Origin: Whalleya microplaca
Taxonomy: Eukaryota > Ascomycota > Sordariomycetes > Xylariales > Xylariaceae
Length of the DNA: 64,000 nt
Reading direction: 5' to 3'
Assembly: GCA_022497155.1 (NCBI GenBank)
Contig: MU385716.1
Location: forward strand, 620,001-684,000
The first letter of the stretch is position 1; every line of letters begins with the position of its first letter. Of this stretch, positions 22,179-34,841 are shown in pieces. The notes beneath the pieces are model-generated. The model did no database searches and was not told the origin of the DNA. It saw only the letters and a list, made by a program, of their open reading frames with translations. Made by a program: the position numbers and the translations under genes.

Positions 22179-22552
22179 ACCCAAAACGTGAAACCAACGC
22201 ATCAACGGCTTATTCAATTGGTCAATCAACACAACGAACAAGTCGCTGCCTGAATGTCATCATACTATGCAGTGCCAAAACAAAAAAATAAAAAAGTATA
22301 AAAAAAAGAATTCGTCCTTCCCAACGCCTCGCCTTTTGATTCCCCATGCACATATTATATGTATATATATATATGCCCGGAACAACCTAACAGATGCTGA
22401 TCTACATACATCGGTCGAACACCAGTTTCCACCTTTTCGATGTCTCGGAAAAATGAAAGCAAGAGATCATCCACCTATCTTCCAACACCTTGATCGTGAT
22501 TTCCGTGTGCTATGCTTATGCTAATTAGTCATCTTCTTCTGCCGTGCTTCGC
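21085..22552. other. Convergent intergenic region with a dinucleotide repeat
   Basis: About 1.5 kb between two convergent 3' ends. It holds an (AC)n repeat (22146-22174) and a TACATGTA palindrome (21995). No gene seen. Confidence 0.55.
22146..22174. repeat. (AC)n microsatellite, about 14.5 copies
   Basis: Perfect dinucleotide repeat in the 3' flank of the Cys-rich membrane protein gene. Confidence 0.95.
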
Positions 22553-24320
22553 CTATGACTCGCCCTGCGGCTTGTAGGCGCGGTAGCCCGGGTAGGCCGT
22601 CCCGCCGTTCGCGGTCGTGGTGGCGGTCGTGTTCTGCGCCGGCGCCGGCGGGGACGAGGGCGAGCTGCCCGGCCGGCTGAAGCCCGAGTTGAAGTCGAAG
22701 CCGCCCGTGTTCTTGAGCGGGGACACCGGCGGCGTCCGCTCCGACGGCGAGGGCTCCGAGTACTGGCGCTGCGCGTACTGGTGCACCGGCGGCGGCTGGG
22801 CCGCTTGCGGTCGAGGGCTGCCGCTAGAGTACTGGCGCTCTGGGGGACCCCGTGCTGCTGCTGCTGCTGCTAGGGGTCTGGTGGAATCGCTGGAATACTG
22901 GCGTTCCGGAGGCCCTCGTGCTCCTGCTAGGGGGCGCGTAGAGTCGCTGGAGTACTGTCGGCTGGGGGCTGGGGAATATGTGCGGTTGTTGTAGCTGTTG
23001 GGCGTCTGGGTCTGGGATCTGGGAGGATACTCAAAGCCGACCTGCGGAGCAGGAGAGCGCATTCGTGAGGGGTTGCCGTACCCGTAGCCACCGGCTTGCG
23101 GGCCAGGAGACCCCATTCTGGTGGGATTGCCGTACCCCGTGTTGTTCAGCGGAGGGGGAGGGCGGGCGCGGGATGATCCAGGTGTACCGCTCCGTCCATA
23201 CTCATCGTATGGTCTCGGAGTTCGTGATTGTGGATATCCCTGGGGCGCTGTACCTCTATAGCCATCATTATACCCCTGTTGTGGGGTTTGCCTTCCCATA
23301 GCACCAACTGCACCAGCTGCAGCACCATAACCTTGACTTCCATAGCCCTGGTTGCCATAGCCTTGGGCTCCATAGCCTTGGTTTCCATAGCTATTGCTTT
23401 CATAGCCTTGGTTCCCGTAGCTCTGATTCGAATTGTCGTGTGAAGCCTGTCCATAAGCGCTAGTATCATAGCTGTTGAAGCCTTGTGCATACGGATCTGT
23501 TTCGGCTCTTGTTGCCGGCATGTATCCATTAGGGCCGGCTTGCCCTACTGGCTGTCCATAGGGGCTCCGATTGGGACTTCGGCTTATAGGAGAAACTGTG
23601 GTCGGGATCGTTGGTTGAGCCGCAGTAGATACGTTCAACGATGAGTTCTGGGTGCTCTCTGGCTTCTTCATTGGCTCTAACTCGACTGATTCTTCCTCAA
23701 TGAGCACCTTCTTAGAATTCGCCTCCTCCCAACTCGGCATCGCGGGTAACGAGTCAGCGTCTTTCTTATCGGCCGACGAATCAAACTCCGCATATTGAGG
23801 GGCAGTGGATTTCGCAGAGAAGCCCGGCGTCATGGGAGCTTGCGGGCGATAACCCTGACCCTGATCATGATGCGGCGGGATGTATGGCTCATCCAGATAC
23901 TTGTGCCCTTTCCCTCGAGGGGGATCGCAGCATCCCATACAATTGCCGCAGCACTTGAGACAGTAGCAACATTTGCAACAGCACGATAAACCGCAACAGC
24001 AGCATCGTACAATGCACCAGACGATAGAAAGAATAATTAGTCCACCGATGATGATTACGGCAATCACTGGCCACCTATCGAATGTTAAAGACCTGATCTC
24101 TGGGACGGACGAAAGAGGACGGAGTTCAAACATACTTGCAAAATGAAAACTTCATGCAGTTATCCCAACTGGAAAATGCTGTTTTGGCGTCTGAGATGCC
24201 GCTCGAGACATCGCGCTTGCCTACAGCAGCGATGGCGCTCCGCGCAAGAAGATTTAAGAAAGCATCCTTGAGACCAGGCTCCTGGAGACTGCGCTCCATC
24301 AAGACGCCGATGTGTGGCAT
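22553..24320 (-). CDS. Fibroin-3-like Cys-rich single-pass membrane protein
   Basis: Reconstructed as complement(join(22553..24074, 24136..24320)), 568 aa, intron GTATGT...GATAG joining SFCK to WPVIAV. The N-terminal 60 residues contain SSWDNCMKFSFCKW, conserved in fungal relatives. One membrane helix (VIAVIIIGGLIILSIVWCIV) is followed at once by a cluster of about 18 cysteines (RCCCCGLSCCCKCCYCLKCC), a likely palmitoylation or metal-binding patch on the inner face. The rest is disordered: GYGNQGYGSQGYG-type repeats and three copies of RGPPERQYSS-like units (RQYSSDSTRPLA). Relatives are often annotated as fibroin-3 related protein; no function is established. A plasma-membrane or cell-wall-stress role is a guess from topology. 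Confidence 0.8.
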
Positions 24321-27257
24321 CGTGTAGTACTTCCCCCAACTTTCGCGGAAGTGCTATAATGCGAGAAAATTCTTTCGAAGAAGCGTGGATCGGACAGGCT
24401 CGGTTTGTCGTTTAAGCCGTGCTGAGTAGTCGCTACAGGTCCATCGCCCAATACTGGTAGCGGTGTATGATCGTCCCAAAGCCGTGGAGACAATATCTCG
24501 CCTCGCAGCCAACGCAGTCAAAAATGCCCAACCTCCTTTTCGTAAACTCGGGTCGCGTGGTGTGAATTGGCGTATGATGTCGCGTCGCACTTCGCCCTTC
24601 TCTCTTTTTGGAAGTGGCTTCGAATCGTGTAAGCCGTATGGGTGGGCCAAGGATGGTGGTACCCAGCGAAAAATAAAATAGAGAATGTGATGTCGAACAA
24701 AGCGATTGATGAACGAAGAAATGATTGACTGAAGGGGTCTCGAGCTGAGCGACTGGAACAAAGAACGTGTAGTAGTTAGAACAGGAGAAAGTTAGAAGAT
24801 TTTTCTCGATTGTCAAAACGAGAGGCAATTTCCAGCGCGATGCAGGAGAAGGAGAAAAATCGAAATGACCGGACTGCAAAGTGGGAGTGACGAAGAAGGA
24901 CAATCCAAGGACGAGTCGCAATTAAGCCGGCCTTCCTGCAGTTCCTGCATGGGATGGGCGCGGTGGCCTGGGTGGTGGACTCCGGTGGTGGGCTCGATTA
25001 TACCCCTGACAAGGCTATTATAGTACCATACTATGTATGTAGTACCATATCACGCATATCACATGCCTACTATGTATGTAGCAGAAGATACGGAATAGCG
25101 GCAGTAAAATAGATAGGGCAGATGGGGCCAAATAGGGCCAAATACTGCCTGATGTGCACTTATTATCTTGGTGTGCGACGATGGCGCAAAAGCCCCAAAT
25201 CTTGGGTCGTCTGACTCGGCAAAGTACTGGTCTCAAAGACCGTTGTATGAAACTGTTTGCGACTGGGCCACGATGGCTGTGCTGTGAACTGTGCGAGGAG
25301 AACCAAACAACAAGAGTCCATTGAGCATTGAAGCCAGTAACAAAAGACTATTCACGCGCCGTATTGTACCAGACGGTCTTTGTCTTACCTATATCACATG
25401 ATATCATTCCATAAGAAGCATTAGAAGGGCTGTGGTGTAATTTACGACATGGTTGTTACTCTGAGAGGCGCCGATCAAGTCCCGAAGATAGCATTAGATT
25501 TTATTAGGGGTAGAGCCCAGAGCACCGGACTTCATTAACCTATATGTACCTTACTTTTCGTTCTTCTCCTCGAACTCAAGTGCTAACTTATATACTCGAA
25601 GTATATGTGCAATGACAGCTGATTACGGCTTCATGAACGGATTACTCTGAACAGGCAGATATACCGGCGGTGATAACGTGCTAACGGTCGAAACGGCATT
25701 TCGATCATCGTGAAACTGGCCGGTTCTGGGGAAGAGAGGATTTTCAGAAGATTGAAGTCCCCACGCCAATGCGACCAGCGGGTGGAGTGCTGAACCCTTG
25801 AAATAGCTCTCGCTTCAGGGGTCGAGCTGCGCCCCCACAGCGGGATTACTGCAGCCTAGGTACCCGCTCCTCACGTGGACCAATAGCCAATCGCCCAAAT
25901 GACCCGAAACCACCTTGAGCTGAGCTGAACTGTCGTCATACTTTTATACGTTGTTGTGTCTTTTAAGTTTAAACTTTTATACATATGTATCCATCACCTC
26001 TGTCGACTTCATAGGGAAGAAAGACCTTACAACCATCAAGAGACTCAATACGGCAAACTGAAGGTCTCGAGGACGTCCTGCTACAACTATGCTGGCTCAA
26101 CTTGATCCACCCATGTGATTAAGGCTCAGCTAACCTCCACGGCCGTGCATTTCCAAACATTTCCAAAACAAAGTTGACTGGAGAAACAGCCATGATGGCT
26201 CAGTATTTGGTTCCCATGGGTTAGGTTAGGTTATAAGGTTGCATAGCTGGGCTAACTCAGGCTCATTCTTAAGAAGAACATCGTTGATATCAAGCCGACA
26301 AAGAGATATTTGCTGTGAAGCCATTAATACATGTCAGTATGGACTGTTTCTCTTCGACCTTCTAACTACCGGGCCATGAAGCAGTTATGAGTTTTCGGGT
26401 TTGATAGCAAGGTAATGAAGATGGTGGACTCATTTGGACACAGTGGTTGACCCTACGTGCATGCTACAAGTGCCCTTTCTGACTAGCAGTATCACCTATG
26501 GAGTTGGATGTCTGATCTCCTTATTGAGTCTCGCAACGATAGACATTATGATAGACTATACTAGGTAAGAAGTATCTATTTAGATAGTCCGTTAGGGTAA
26601 TCTCTATACAGCGTATCTCATTGGATGCAACTGGTCTTGAATCATAGTAAGCACCAAGAGATGTCAAAATCAAGTGCAAAGAGCTCTAAGAGTTCGATAG
26701 ATTAGTGTGAGGCTATGAGATACGCTGGCTAACGATAGATAACTGCGATGCAACAATATCCCCATCTATGATCAGATCTAAGCATCCATCATCTCAAGTC
26801 CGTAAAGATAACCGTAGCGAGACAGAGCATACGTGGAGCAGCTTTATCTTTATTTAGGTCGAGATGCTGTCGTCATCACTTTGCCGCCTGTATAAACCTA
26901 ATTGGGAAGGTTCGGAAAAGAGCCTAGATGCGTGATCACTACACAGCCTGACTTGAATTGGCAATATCTATCCGAGACTACCCTCCAGCCAGTAATAACA
27001 CAGTAATTTGCATCAGGTAATGCAACAGAGACGCGCGTATTGTTGTGTGCTCGGGATAACATTCATTATTCGTGAAGTCTTGCGAACGTAATTCCAAGTT
27101 GCCTATGTCCATTATCCCTCAACGCCCACATAATTATTTGGATTTTACGCCATAGCCTTCAGTCCATCCGGGGTATATGCAACTTGCACTCGGTTCATTT
27201 TATGCCTTCCTTCCTCGTTGAATGTCCCACGTCCCTTCATTCCACTGCACTGCCCAC
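24321..27257. other. Intergenic region, no gene seen
   Basis: About 2.9 kb between two minus-strand genes. The first 600 bp are probably promoter and 5' UTR of the Cys-rich membrane protein gene. A 13-bp inverted repeat lies at 26609-26621 and 26715-26727. Nothing else supported. Confidence 0.55.
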
Positions 27258-27808
27258 TTATTTGGTGGGTGGAGGGCCTGTCGGAGGCGCGTAGTCATCG
27301 TTGTGGTGGTTGTTGTAGACATTCTTCGGCGGCTGGACGCCCTCGTTCTGCGCGTAGTACCCATCGTTGGTCCGGAATGTCGTGCCCGTGTACTGGTTGT
27401 CCATGGGATAGGACTGGTTCTGCGGTCCTCCGTAAGGCGGCGGCGGGTAGTTCCCTCCATACTGGGGCTGGCCATAGCCCTGCGGGTTGTTGTAGTACTG
27501 ATTCTGGCCCGGACCTCCAGCCATCCATCCTGTGCCGTACATCGGCTGACTACCGTGGCGACGGCGACGGCGGGCATTGATGCATCTGCGATGAATGTCA
27601 ATTACTGGGAGGTGGAAGAGTTGCCGCGCGAAGGTACTTACGCCCATAGGAAGAAGATCAGAAGGATGACGACAATGACAACGGCGGCGAAAATCCAACG
27701 CCCATACCAACTCCAGGCGGTATAGCATTCGCCGTAGCGGTTGTAGTATCCGTCCGGACAGGCTCTCTTGTCTAGCCTGGAGCTGAACTGATCGTTGATG
27801 ATAGCCAT
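27258..27808 (-). CDS. RCR-type protein (Congo red resistance / chitin deposition regulator)
   Basis: Reconstructed as complement(join(27258..27585, 27642..27808)), 164 aa; intron GTAAGT...CGCAG joins FFLWA to CINARRRRRHG. A short lumenal N-terminus with CPDGYYNRYGECY precedes one membrane helix (IFAAVVIVVILLIFFLWA) and an Arg-rich stop-transfer stretch. The cytosolic tail is Pro/Tyr/Gln-rich and contains PPPPYGG, a PPxY-type site for a Rsp5/Nedd4 ubiquitin ligase. This layout matches Rcr1/Rcr2 of yeast, which act in plasma-membrane protein sorting and lower chitin deposition. The start was set at MAIINDQF because upstream in-frame Mets precede a UTR-like segment. Confidence 0.85.
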
Positions 27809-30800
27809 GATATGCGACTGAGTTGTGATGATTGAGTGACTGTCTCGAAGTTGGCGGGAGGAAGAGGACTTTAGAAAGCCTCGAAGATAGCCGAAAACGG
27901 CAAGATTTGGTGGTAGGGATGTGACGCTTAGTGACGTCGAAGTTGCAAGGTGTGGAATCAAGTTGTACTGTGGTAAGCAGTATATATTAGCTACCTACTC
28001 GCTAGCAGGTAACACAATTGTGGCGTATGGGTGAAGGCGATGGATGAATACACGAAGTAATCAGGCTTTCCGGAGAAGAGGGAATGTATGTAGAATGCAG
28101 GCGCGGATGAGTGCGTCGATTGCCTTTAAAAACAACACGACGCATGGCAGCATGGGAATGGGTTGATACCTATCCGGGTACGTATGCGTATGTAGTTGCC
28201 GGCTGCCGACTTGGTTCTTGGGAGCTGGCGTGGCAGTACAGGACCTAGGCGGGGCCTCCAAGGAACCAAGAACTTCCGGTTGGGTGGGCTGTGCACTCTA
28301 GTACAAACTCTTTGGCAGACCAGCACACACCTACCCAGGTATCATATCATGTACACACATACAAAGACCTGAAAGAGAACTTCGCCATTTCATGATCCAA
28401 ATTGGTAAGACCTCTCAAAATTATCTTGTCTCACTGAGTGCTGTGGTACATACTCTGCCTGTATCCCAATCATTTCCCTGCCGAGCCAAGTTCACGATGG
28501 CATATTGCTTTAATCGATTCCAAATTCAATTGACATTTCCCACTCTGTACAAATGTGTAGTAGCATCATAGCGGCCAAGTCCGCTCTGCGATCACGTCCG
28601 GGTATTGGTTGATTGCGGCTTGGTGATGACGAACAGCTCCCTAGCTCCGCAGCCTCCGCAATAAAGGCTGAGTGAGGACAATACGGTAAATCGTATTTCA
28701 AATAGTCCAGACTTCGACCTCAAATGGATTCATCACGCGATATAAGGAACCATTCGGCGACTCCAAAGCTTGTCTCCAACAGCTCACACTATTATATCAA
28801 CGATATTATATAATTTGACATTTTCCTTCACCGAGGCTTTCAGCGATCATCCCATACCTAGGTCAGTCACATTGACCGAACTAGGTAACCTTTGCCTGAT
28901 GATGGGAGCGCTGAGTCAGCAGGCAGTGAAGCTGAGGAAAGCATCTAGTTACCTATCTAGGTATCTTTACTTCTCGTATAAGTATTAGCCACAGCTGAGC
29001 TCATCCATTGTCAAGTCTTGTGTTGACTACCAAAGTTGTCTCGAGACATTGTATAGTTTGTATTCATATGCATTCGTATATTCACTTATTCACATCGTCG
29101 CTTTCAGCACCCCTCATATACTACACAATAGATGGCCGCTGAAAGAAGCAGAGGCTCTATACAAAATATCTACATATCCTACCTGTATAAGGATTGAATA
29201 TATGTGTAAAGCTCGAGGTAACATGTACTTTCTCTAGACGCGAGCTTGAGATCTTGGAACCTGTCTCTCGGTAATGTATTGTGCATAGTAGCGCCCTATA
29301 GGATGGGGTAGCTCCCAAATCTGCCTACGTGTATGTGGTTAGCGGTAGGTCGAGAACTTTCAAAGAGTCATTCTAGTATCCCATGAAGGCACATTTTAGT
29401 ATAAAGCCAGCCTCAGCCCTTGCTTAATGGTCTTTCCAATATGGCAAAGGGAGTGGAGATATTCGCGCTCGCCACGTTTGTCCATGGGAATTCGAATTCC
29501 CCCATCTCCGAATTGTCCACTGCTCCAGTTTCTAAGCTTATTATTTTAGTCTGCTGCCCCATGTGGGCACACAATACACGTACAGGTGCGGTGACGCTAT
29601 GTATTTGCAGGGTTGGCCGGCTTGAGGCAATTGAAACAGTTGTCTTTCAAAATATCCCATATGCCATAGTCTCTGGAGCAGCATGACCTGCTTTTCGTTT
29701 CATGTGGCATTGGACCTCACTTGAGATTTTCTATCATCCCGTATTTCTCGAGCTCGTCGGGAAAATGGGTTGTGTGTGGTTGCAAGCTCGCGGGCAGTCT
29801 AGAACCGCGACTGACGATCAGTTGCTGAGTGAAGGACGGAGGGCAGCAGGCGAGCTAATGATATACAGCCACGTCAAAAAATCCCCGTAGACTCATTCTC
29901 ATTCCATGGCATGTCGCGCCCGCCCAGGTTTCCTGTCTGCCACCCCCGATTCCGCCCTTGCCCTTGCCCTCCTACCCATCCAGCACACCTTCGCCCAGCA
30001 AAAGCCAGAGCCAGCCAGCAAGATCGCACCGACAACGCTTGCAATTTTCGCTGTGCTGCTGGCTAGGTGCGCTTCTTTCTGCAGGTTGAACAGGGAAGAG
30101 GCAGATGAGGGATGTAGACGAGGACCAGCACACACTTGACTGGTAGGTCAGTAGCTGCAAGCAAAAATTCGTCAAATGCAATACCCACATGCATCCAGAT
30201 GAAAGGTACCTGAAGTCCACGTTACGCTGCCTCGCGAGCCAATCAATCCGCCCGGCCTCGCGACGCTTGGAGGGTTTGCCAACTCATCATCGCATCAAAT
30301 GTGGTCTGTGTGTAGCCCTCAAGTATCCTCCTCCTGCCCTTCTCTTGTCGCAGACACTTTTCCCTTTTGCATTCTCCCTCTTCGCACCGTAGTCTCCCCC
30401 CAGTTCAGTCAGTCCGTCGGTCAGAAATCGAGGCGTCTCTTCACTGTTTTGTTCGTCGACCCCGGGACACTGCTATTTTCGCCGTGGAGTGGAACCCCCT
30501 TTGGCATACACCTTACACCATGGGCCGACTAGGTACTAGGTAGGAGTTGTTCCGTCGATACTCTGGGCGCACTCTCTCCTTTTACTGCTCTCAAAACTGT
30601 TTCTAGCCTGTCAATCACGGGGCTTCTTCATGGCGGTGCACATATATGACAGCGGTGAAAAATAGTATTTCTTCGTTTCAGTCTTGTCGTCTTGTCATCA
30701 AGTCATCATCGATTTCATCATGAATGCGCCTAACTACACCGATGCTCGCAAGATTGCTCTGCTCGCATATATGAACGTCCAACATGGTTCACCGTCAAAG

Positions 30801-31225
30801 CTCCCTCGACCTTGAAGAGAAAGTCCAGCCAAGAAAAAACGTGCTGCGGGTTATCCCCGATCCTACTAGAAATCCGGGGCCCCGAGATCATCGACTCCAT
30901 CTCAATGGTCATGCAGAGGTTGGGTCGGGCAGACGAGGCGCATTAAGAAAGAAATACCTGAAGGTGAGATCCGTGAGGTTGGAGGCACGCTCACCGCACA
31001 GCATCCTCCAATGTTAAGCTCGCGAGAGAAGATTTATATATTAGGTCGTCGCCGGCCAGGAAGTTTGAACCGTCTTTTAGATCCCAGGATATCATAAGCG
31101 TCGTTAAAATGCTTTGAAATTGTCGCAGGAGCCCTTCGAGGAAATATTCCGGTGCCCAAGCCCGTGCTACCTGGTGGCCAGAAATGGAACAGGAAATCCG
31201 ATGTTGTGCAGAACGGAGATGAAGT
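27809..31225. other. Gene-poor region, one doubtful coding candidate
   Basis: About 3.4 kb. Apart from the doubtful start at 30721 (listed separately) I see no coding structure. A 16-bp perfect palindrome GGGAATTCGAATTCCC is at 29486-29501, about as expected by chance in 64 kb. Confidence 0.5.
30721..30816 (+). CDS. Possible short or broken gene start
   Basis: An ATG in good context (CATCATGA) after a CT-rich leader opens 31 codons beginning MNAPNYTDARKIALLAYMN. Just downstream, other frames remain open (for example KAPSTLKRKSSQEK and EIIDSISMVMQRLG), but I could not join them with a plausible intron. It may be a degraded gene, a gene with unusual splicing, or chance. No family recognised. 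Confidence 0.2.
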
Positions 31226-32076
31226 TCATCTGTTAGCCCATTTCATGAGCCATTGGATTACGGCTTCCAGGTTGGTCTCCTCCTTCGCGCTGATTCCGTA
31301 GCAGGAAACCTCGCGATGTCCTATACTCTTGAGATCCAGAGCATCTATGAGTTCATCCACGCTGAGCTTAATGTTCAGGTCTGACTTATTACCAAGCACG
31401 AGTAAGGGAATGCCTTCGAGGGTGGGTTGCGACATCAGGGAGTGGAGCTCCTCCTTGGCCATAGGGAGCAGTTCCTCATCTGCAATATCCACGATAAACA
31501 CGATCGCATTTACCCCTCGACAATATCTCTCCCACATCGGCCGAAACCGAGGTTGACCACCTAAGTCCCAGCATTTTAGTGTGACATGACCTCGTTGCAC
31601 GCGCTTCATATTGAAACCAACTGTGGGAATGGAGCTACACGAAGCTGTTAGTCGACCCAGTAACAGCAAATATGAGAACTCGACCGTCCGACGGAACTAT
31701 CGTCGTCGTTTGGGAAGGTTTCGTGCTTACTCGATCGTGAATTCTCCACCCTGAAGAGACACCATTGTTAGCAGCGGTCAAGCTTGGGCTTAGTAGTTAG
31801 CCATGACTGCGGGGTACTAACCGACAAGACTCGAAGTAAGGAAGTCTTTCCAGCATTCTGCAAGCCGATCATCGTGACATCCATCTCGGTCGCCCTATTC
31901 AAAATCATCAGTACAGTATACTCAAGCCGGGAACGTCAACATCGCAAAACAGAGCGCGCGTGCGGATACGGCGGTGAGCGGTAACTAAGTCGCGACCCCG
32001 CGCTGAGCGTAGCTTCGTAGACTCACCAGAATGTTCTAAGCAACCAGTCGTACACCTTTCGGAATATCCCCGCCAT
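31226..32076 (-). CDS. ARL8: Arl8-type small GTPase (Arf-like)
   Basis: Reconstructed as complement(join(31226..31634, 31731..31750, 31822..31894, 32027..32076)), 183 aa, against about 186 for animal Arl8. The third exon is only 20 nt. The amphipathic N-terminal helix is MAGIFRKVYDWLLRTFW, with no myristoylated Gly2, as in Arl8. G1 is GLQNAGKT (27-34), switch I SIPTVGFNM, G3 WDLGGQPRFR and G4 NKSD. In animals Arl8 sits on lysosomes and links them to kinesin and the HOPS tether; in filamentous fungi it probably acts on vacuoles or endosomes (inference). All exon junctions keep frame and restore the family consensus. Confidence 0.93.
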
Positions 32077-34841
32077 TGTATCGAAGCTAGAAGTAAATTG
32101 TGTTTTGTCAATAGCGAAGTAGAGGGCTTTTAGATCGCCGGGAAAGGAGAAAGCGAAGGTATTTTGCAGGTCCACGCAAGGCTGGGCGACTAGAAAACGC
32201 GGTGGACACACAGGTGACTGGGGTTGTCTCAAACAAATAGTTTGCGCTTCGGCCTGTGCGCTGATGAAAATTAAGAATAAAATGTCTCGTATGACGATGA
32301 GCTGCGACGCCTCTGCTCGTAGCGCTCACGGCGGGTGAGTAGGCCCCCAGGCGCAAAATTGTGTTCGGTGAATGCGAGGTATGTAGCTGCTGCCGATGGT
32401 GAAGGTACCTCTAGCACTTGATGAAAGATGGAAGTGGGATGAACAGTGACGCCTTGATAGAGGGTCACAATTCCCCACCACGAAAGATCGCACAAGCTGT
32501 CTGATGCCCCGTGCCTCAGACCGGGACGTGACCAAGTGGGAGGGATCTGAGGGTCAACCTTGCATTTGAGAGGACAGCGGTTAAGAAAGACTGGGATTTC
32601 ATTCGTTTATTCTGACAAGGTTAGAGGAGTTCGAGCCACAATAGTCCAGATGGGCTAAGGTAGTAGACCAGAACGAGACGACGAAGTGTGCGCGGAACAA
32701 GAACTGTCAAGCGGGAGCGGTTGGGACCCGCGAACTTGGGGAATTAAGACGGTCGCTATAAGCGGGCCGGTCGTGAGCGGTTCGTTGACGCAGGAGTACG
32801 CAGTCAGTCTGGCCTTGGTAGATCCTGGTCTGCTGGTCTAGGCTAGTACCTAAGCTTTGCCCGTGGCAGTTTACTTCGGTAGGGCAAAGATAGAATAGGT
32901 AATTGTGAGTACGATTCAGATTTACAACGAAAGCGGTAGGGCTTTATGCTCTCTGCTGTGGAGCGCTGCAGGGACGGGCGATCAAGTTTCTGCGTACTCC
33001 AGATTTTCCCGAACTGGTGCTTAGGCCGCTTCGGAATCCCGTCAACCTGTTCGGGCGGGTGTTCAGGGTCTCCACACTCGATAGAGAAACTTCTCGGGTC
33101 CTGCTTTACCTTACGCTGTGCGTCTAATAGATGGTCCGCTTCTATGGTGCTGCTCTATAGAGCTTGCCCCTGCTTATGCGAGGGCGAGGCCGTAGTCAGC
33201 CAGTCAGTCTTGTAGACCGAGCCAACGAGAGCAGGTCGCTGGCACGGAGATACAATGGAGACAAGATAGTCTTCGGCAGCACGATGAGAGCCCTGGCGGA
33301 GGCGGCAGCAGGAGCGGCGACCGGAGCACTTGGCCGGGGCGGCTTGTTTGCAGCGCGAGAGTCGAGTTGAGAATGGTAGGCTGTGGTTCGAGGCCGAAGG
33401 GTGGTCGCGTCTTCAAGATGCGGGTGTTGAAGGAGGCAAGGTAAGATGCAGCGGGCAGTATGTATATGTGATATGGGTATGTAAGTGGATTATTGAAAAC
33501 CAGGATCCAAGATTCTAAGATTTCAACTGCCAATAGACAAATTCAGATTTGAGGCAAGGTAGGTAGCATAAGCTATGCACGGAGGGCTGCTTATTAGGTT
33601 GGGCTTGCAAGACCGATGCGGGAGGACTGCAAGCTGTGCGTCGCACCTTGTGCACACTAATGAGATGAGTGGACGAGAATGGCCCTGAGTAAGTGTCCAA
33701 GGTAGGCTTGAATGGGCCGGCTTAAGAGTAGCAGTGGTCATGGGAAGCCTCAAGGATACATATATAGGTAAGGGTTTGCCGCAATGATGTATGTGTATCT
33801 ATGGGTATAACTAGGTTGGCCGGAAGGGAGAAGTGTTGCAATGCTAATCTGGAAGAGATGGACAAACAAACAACGATGAGTCTCTGTCGTTCCAGGTTGC
33901 CATATAATTCACTCAGACTTGTAAGTATCCTGTATCTCTCTGTCTGTATGAGCGAACATTACCGCCCTTTAGAGGCCGGCAGGTGCATCAGCCATATATG
34001 TACCTACATATATACAGTACATATAGTACTTTTACCTGCCTGAGCCAGTATGGAGGCGAGCCAAGCCCTTTGTCATCCTGTTACATACCTATATCCCATC
34101 TACCAATTAAAGAATGGATTCATTTATTTCCATACTTGAGTGGCCCTGTGGACAGAGCCCGCATCGTTTCACTCCTAGACCAACCAAATCCATACATGCC
34201 CTTTTGCAACAAAACCAACAATATCAGAGGTGTTTATAACACAGCTGCCCAAAGGATTGGCTACCGGTATCGCCCGTAGTGAGAACGTAGGTAACCCCTA
34301 CCTCTACAAGAATGTAAGAGCTTCATGTTGGACATAGCATGTAATAAGAGGTCTAGAGGTCCAATCCTGAATACGGTGTACTGTGTAGTGTTGTGTACGT
34401 ATGTACGAAGGCTGGACAAGGCTTACAAGGGTGTTTGTACCTACAAATCGCATTTTGTGGAAACCTTGGAGTTGGAGCTACCCCAACGTGAACATTGCCA
34501 CAAGGATTCTCAGCAGCTCAGCAGCTCAGGTGGTTTCAATTCACTGATAAGCTCTTATCGATAGCCCATCAGGTGACGCTAGCCAAAAACTTTTTGGAAG
34601 ATAAGGATTTTTTTTTTCTGTACTTCGGGTCAGTTCGCAATAGCTTCAGGACCGAGGGGTTGATTTGGTTCAGTAATAAGCAGTAAAGCTCTCTGTCAGG
34701 CCTTTGTCTCTCGACATAAGACCGCTACACGTTTGCTATCGAGAACCCGGACGTAAATATCAAATAAGCTTTTTTCCTATAAGACCTCTGAATCAATTGT
34801 CCAACAAAAGCTTCTCTCCAATTCCACTTCCGCCCGTCGCC
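32077..34841. other. Divergent intergenic region, no gene seen
   Basis: About 2.8 kb between the divergent Arl8 and RNA polymerase I subunit genes. Short open frames on both strands show no coding character. Nothing else supported. Confidence 0.55.

Noticed and set aside
29486..29501. 16-bp perfect palindrome GGGAATTCGAATTCCC
   Set aside because: About one such palindrome is expected by chance in 64 kb.
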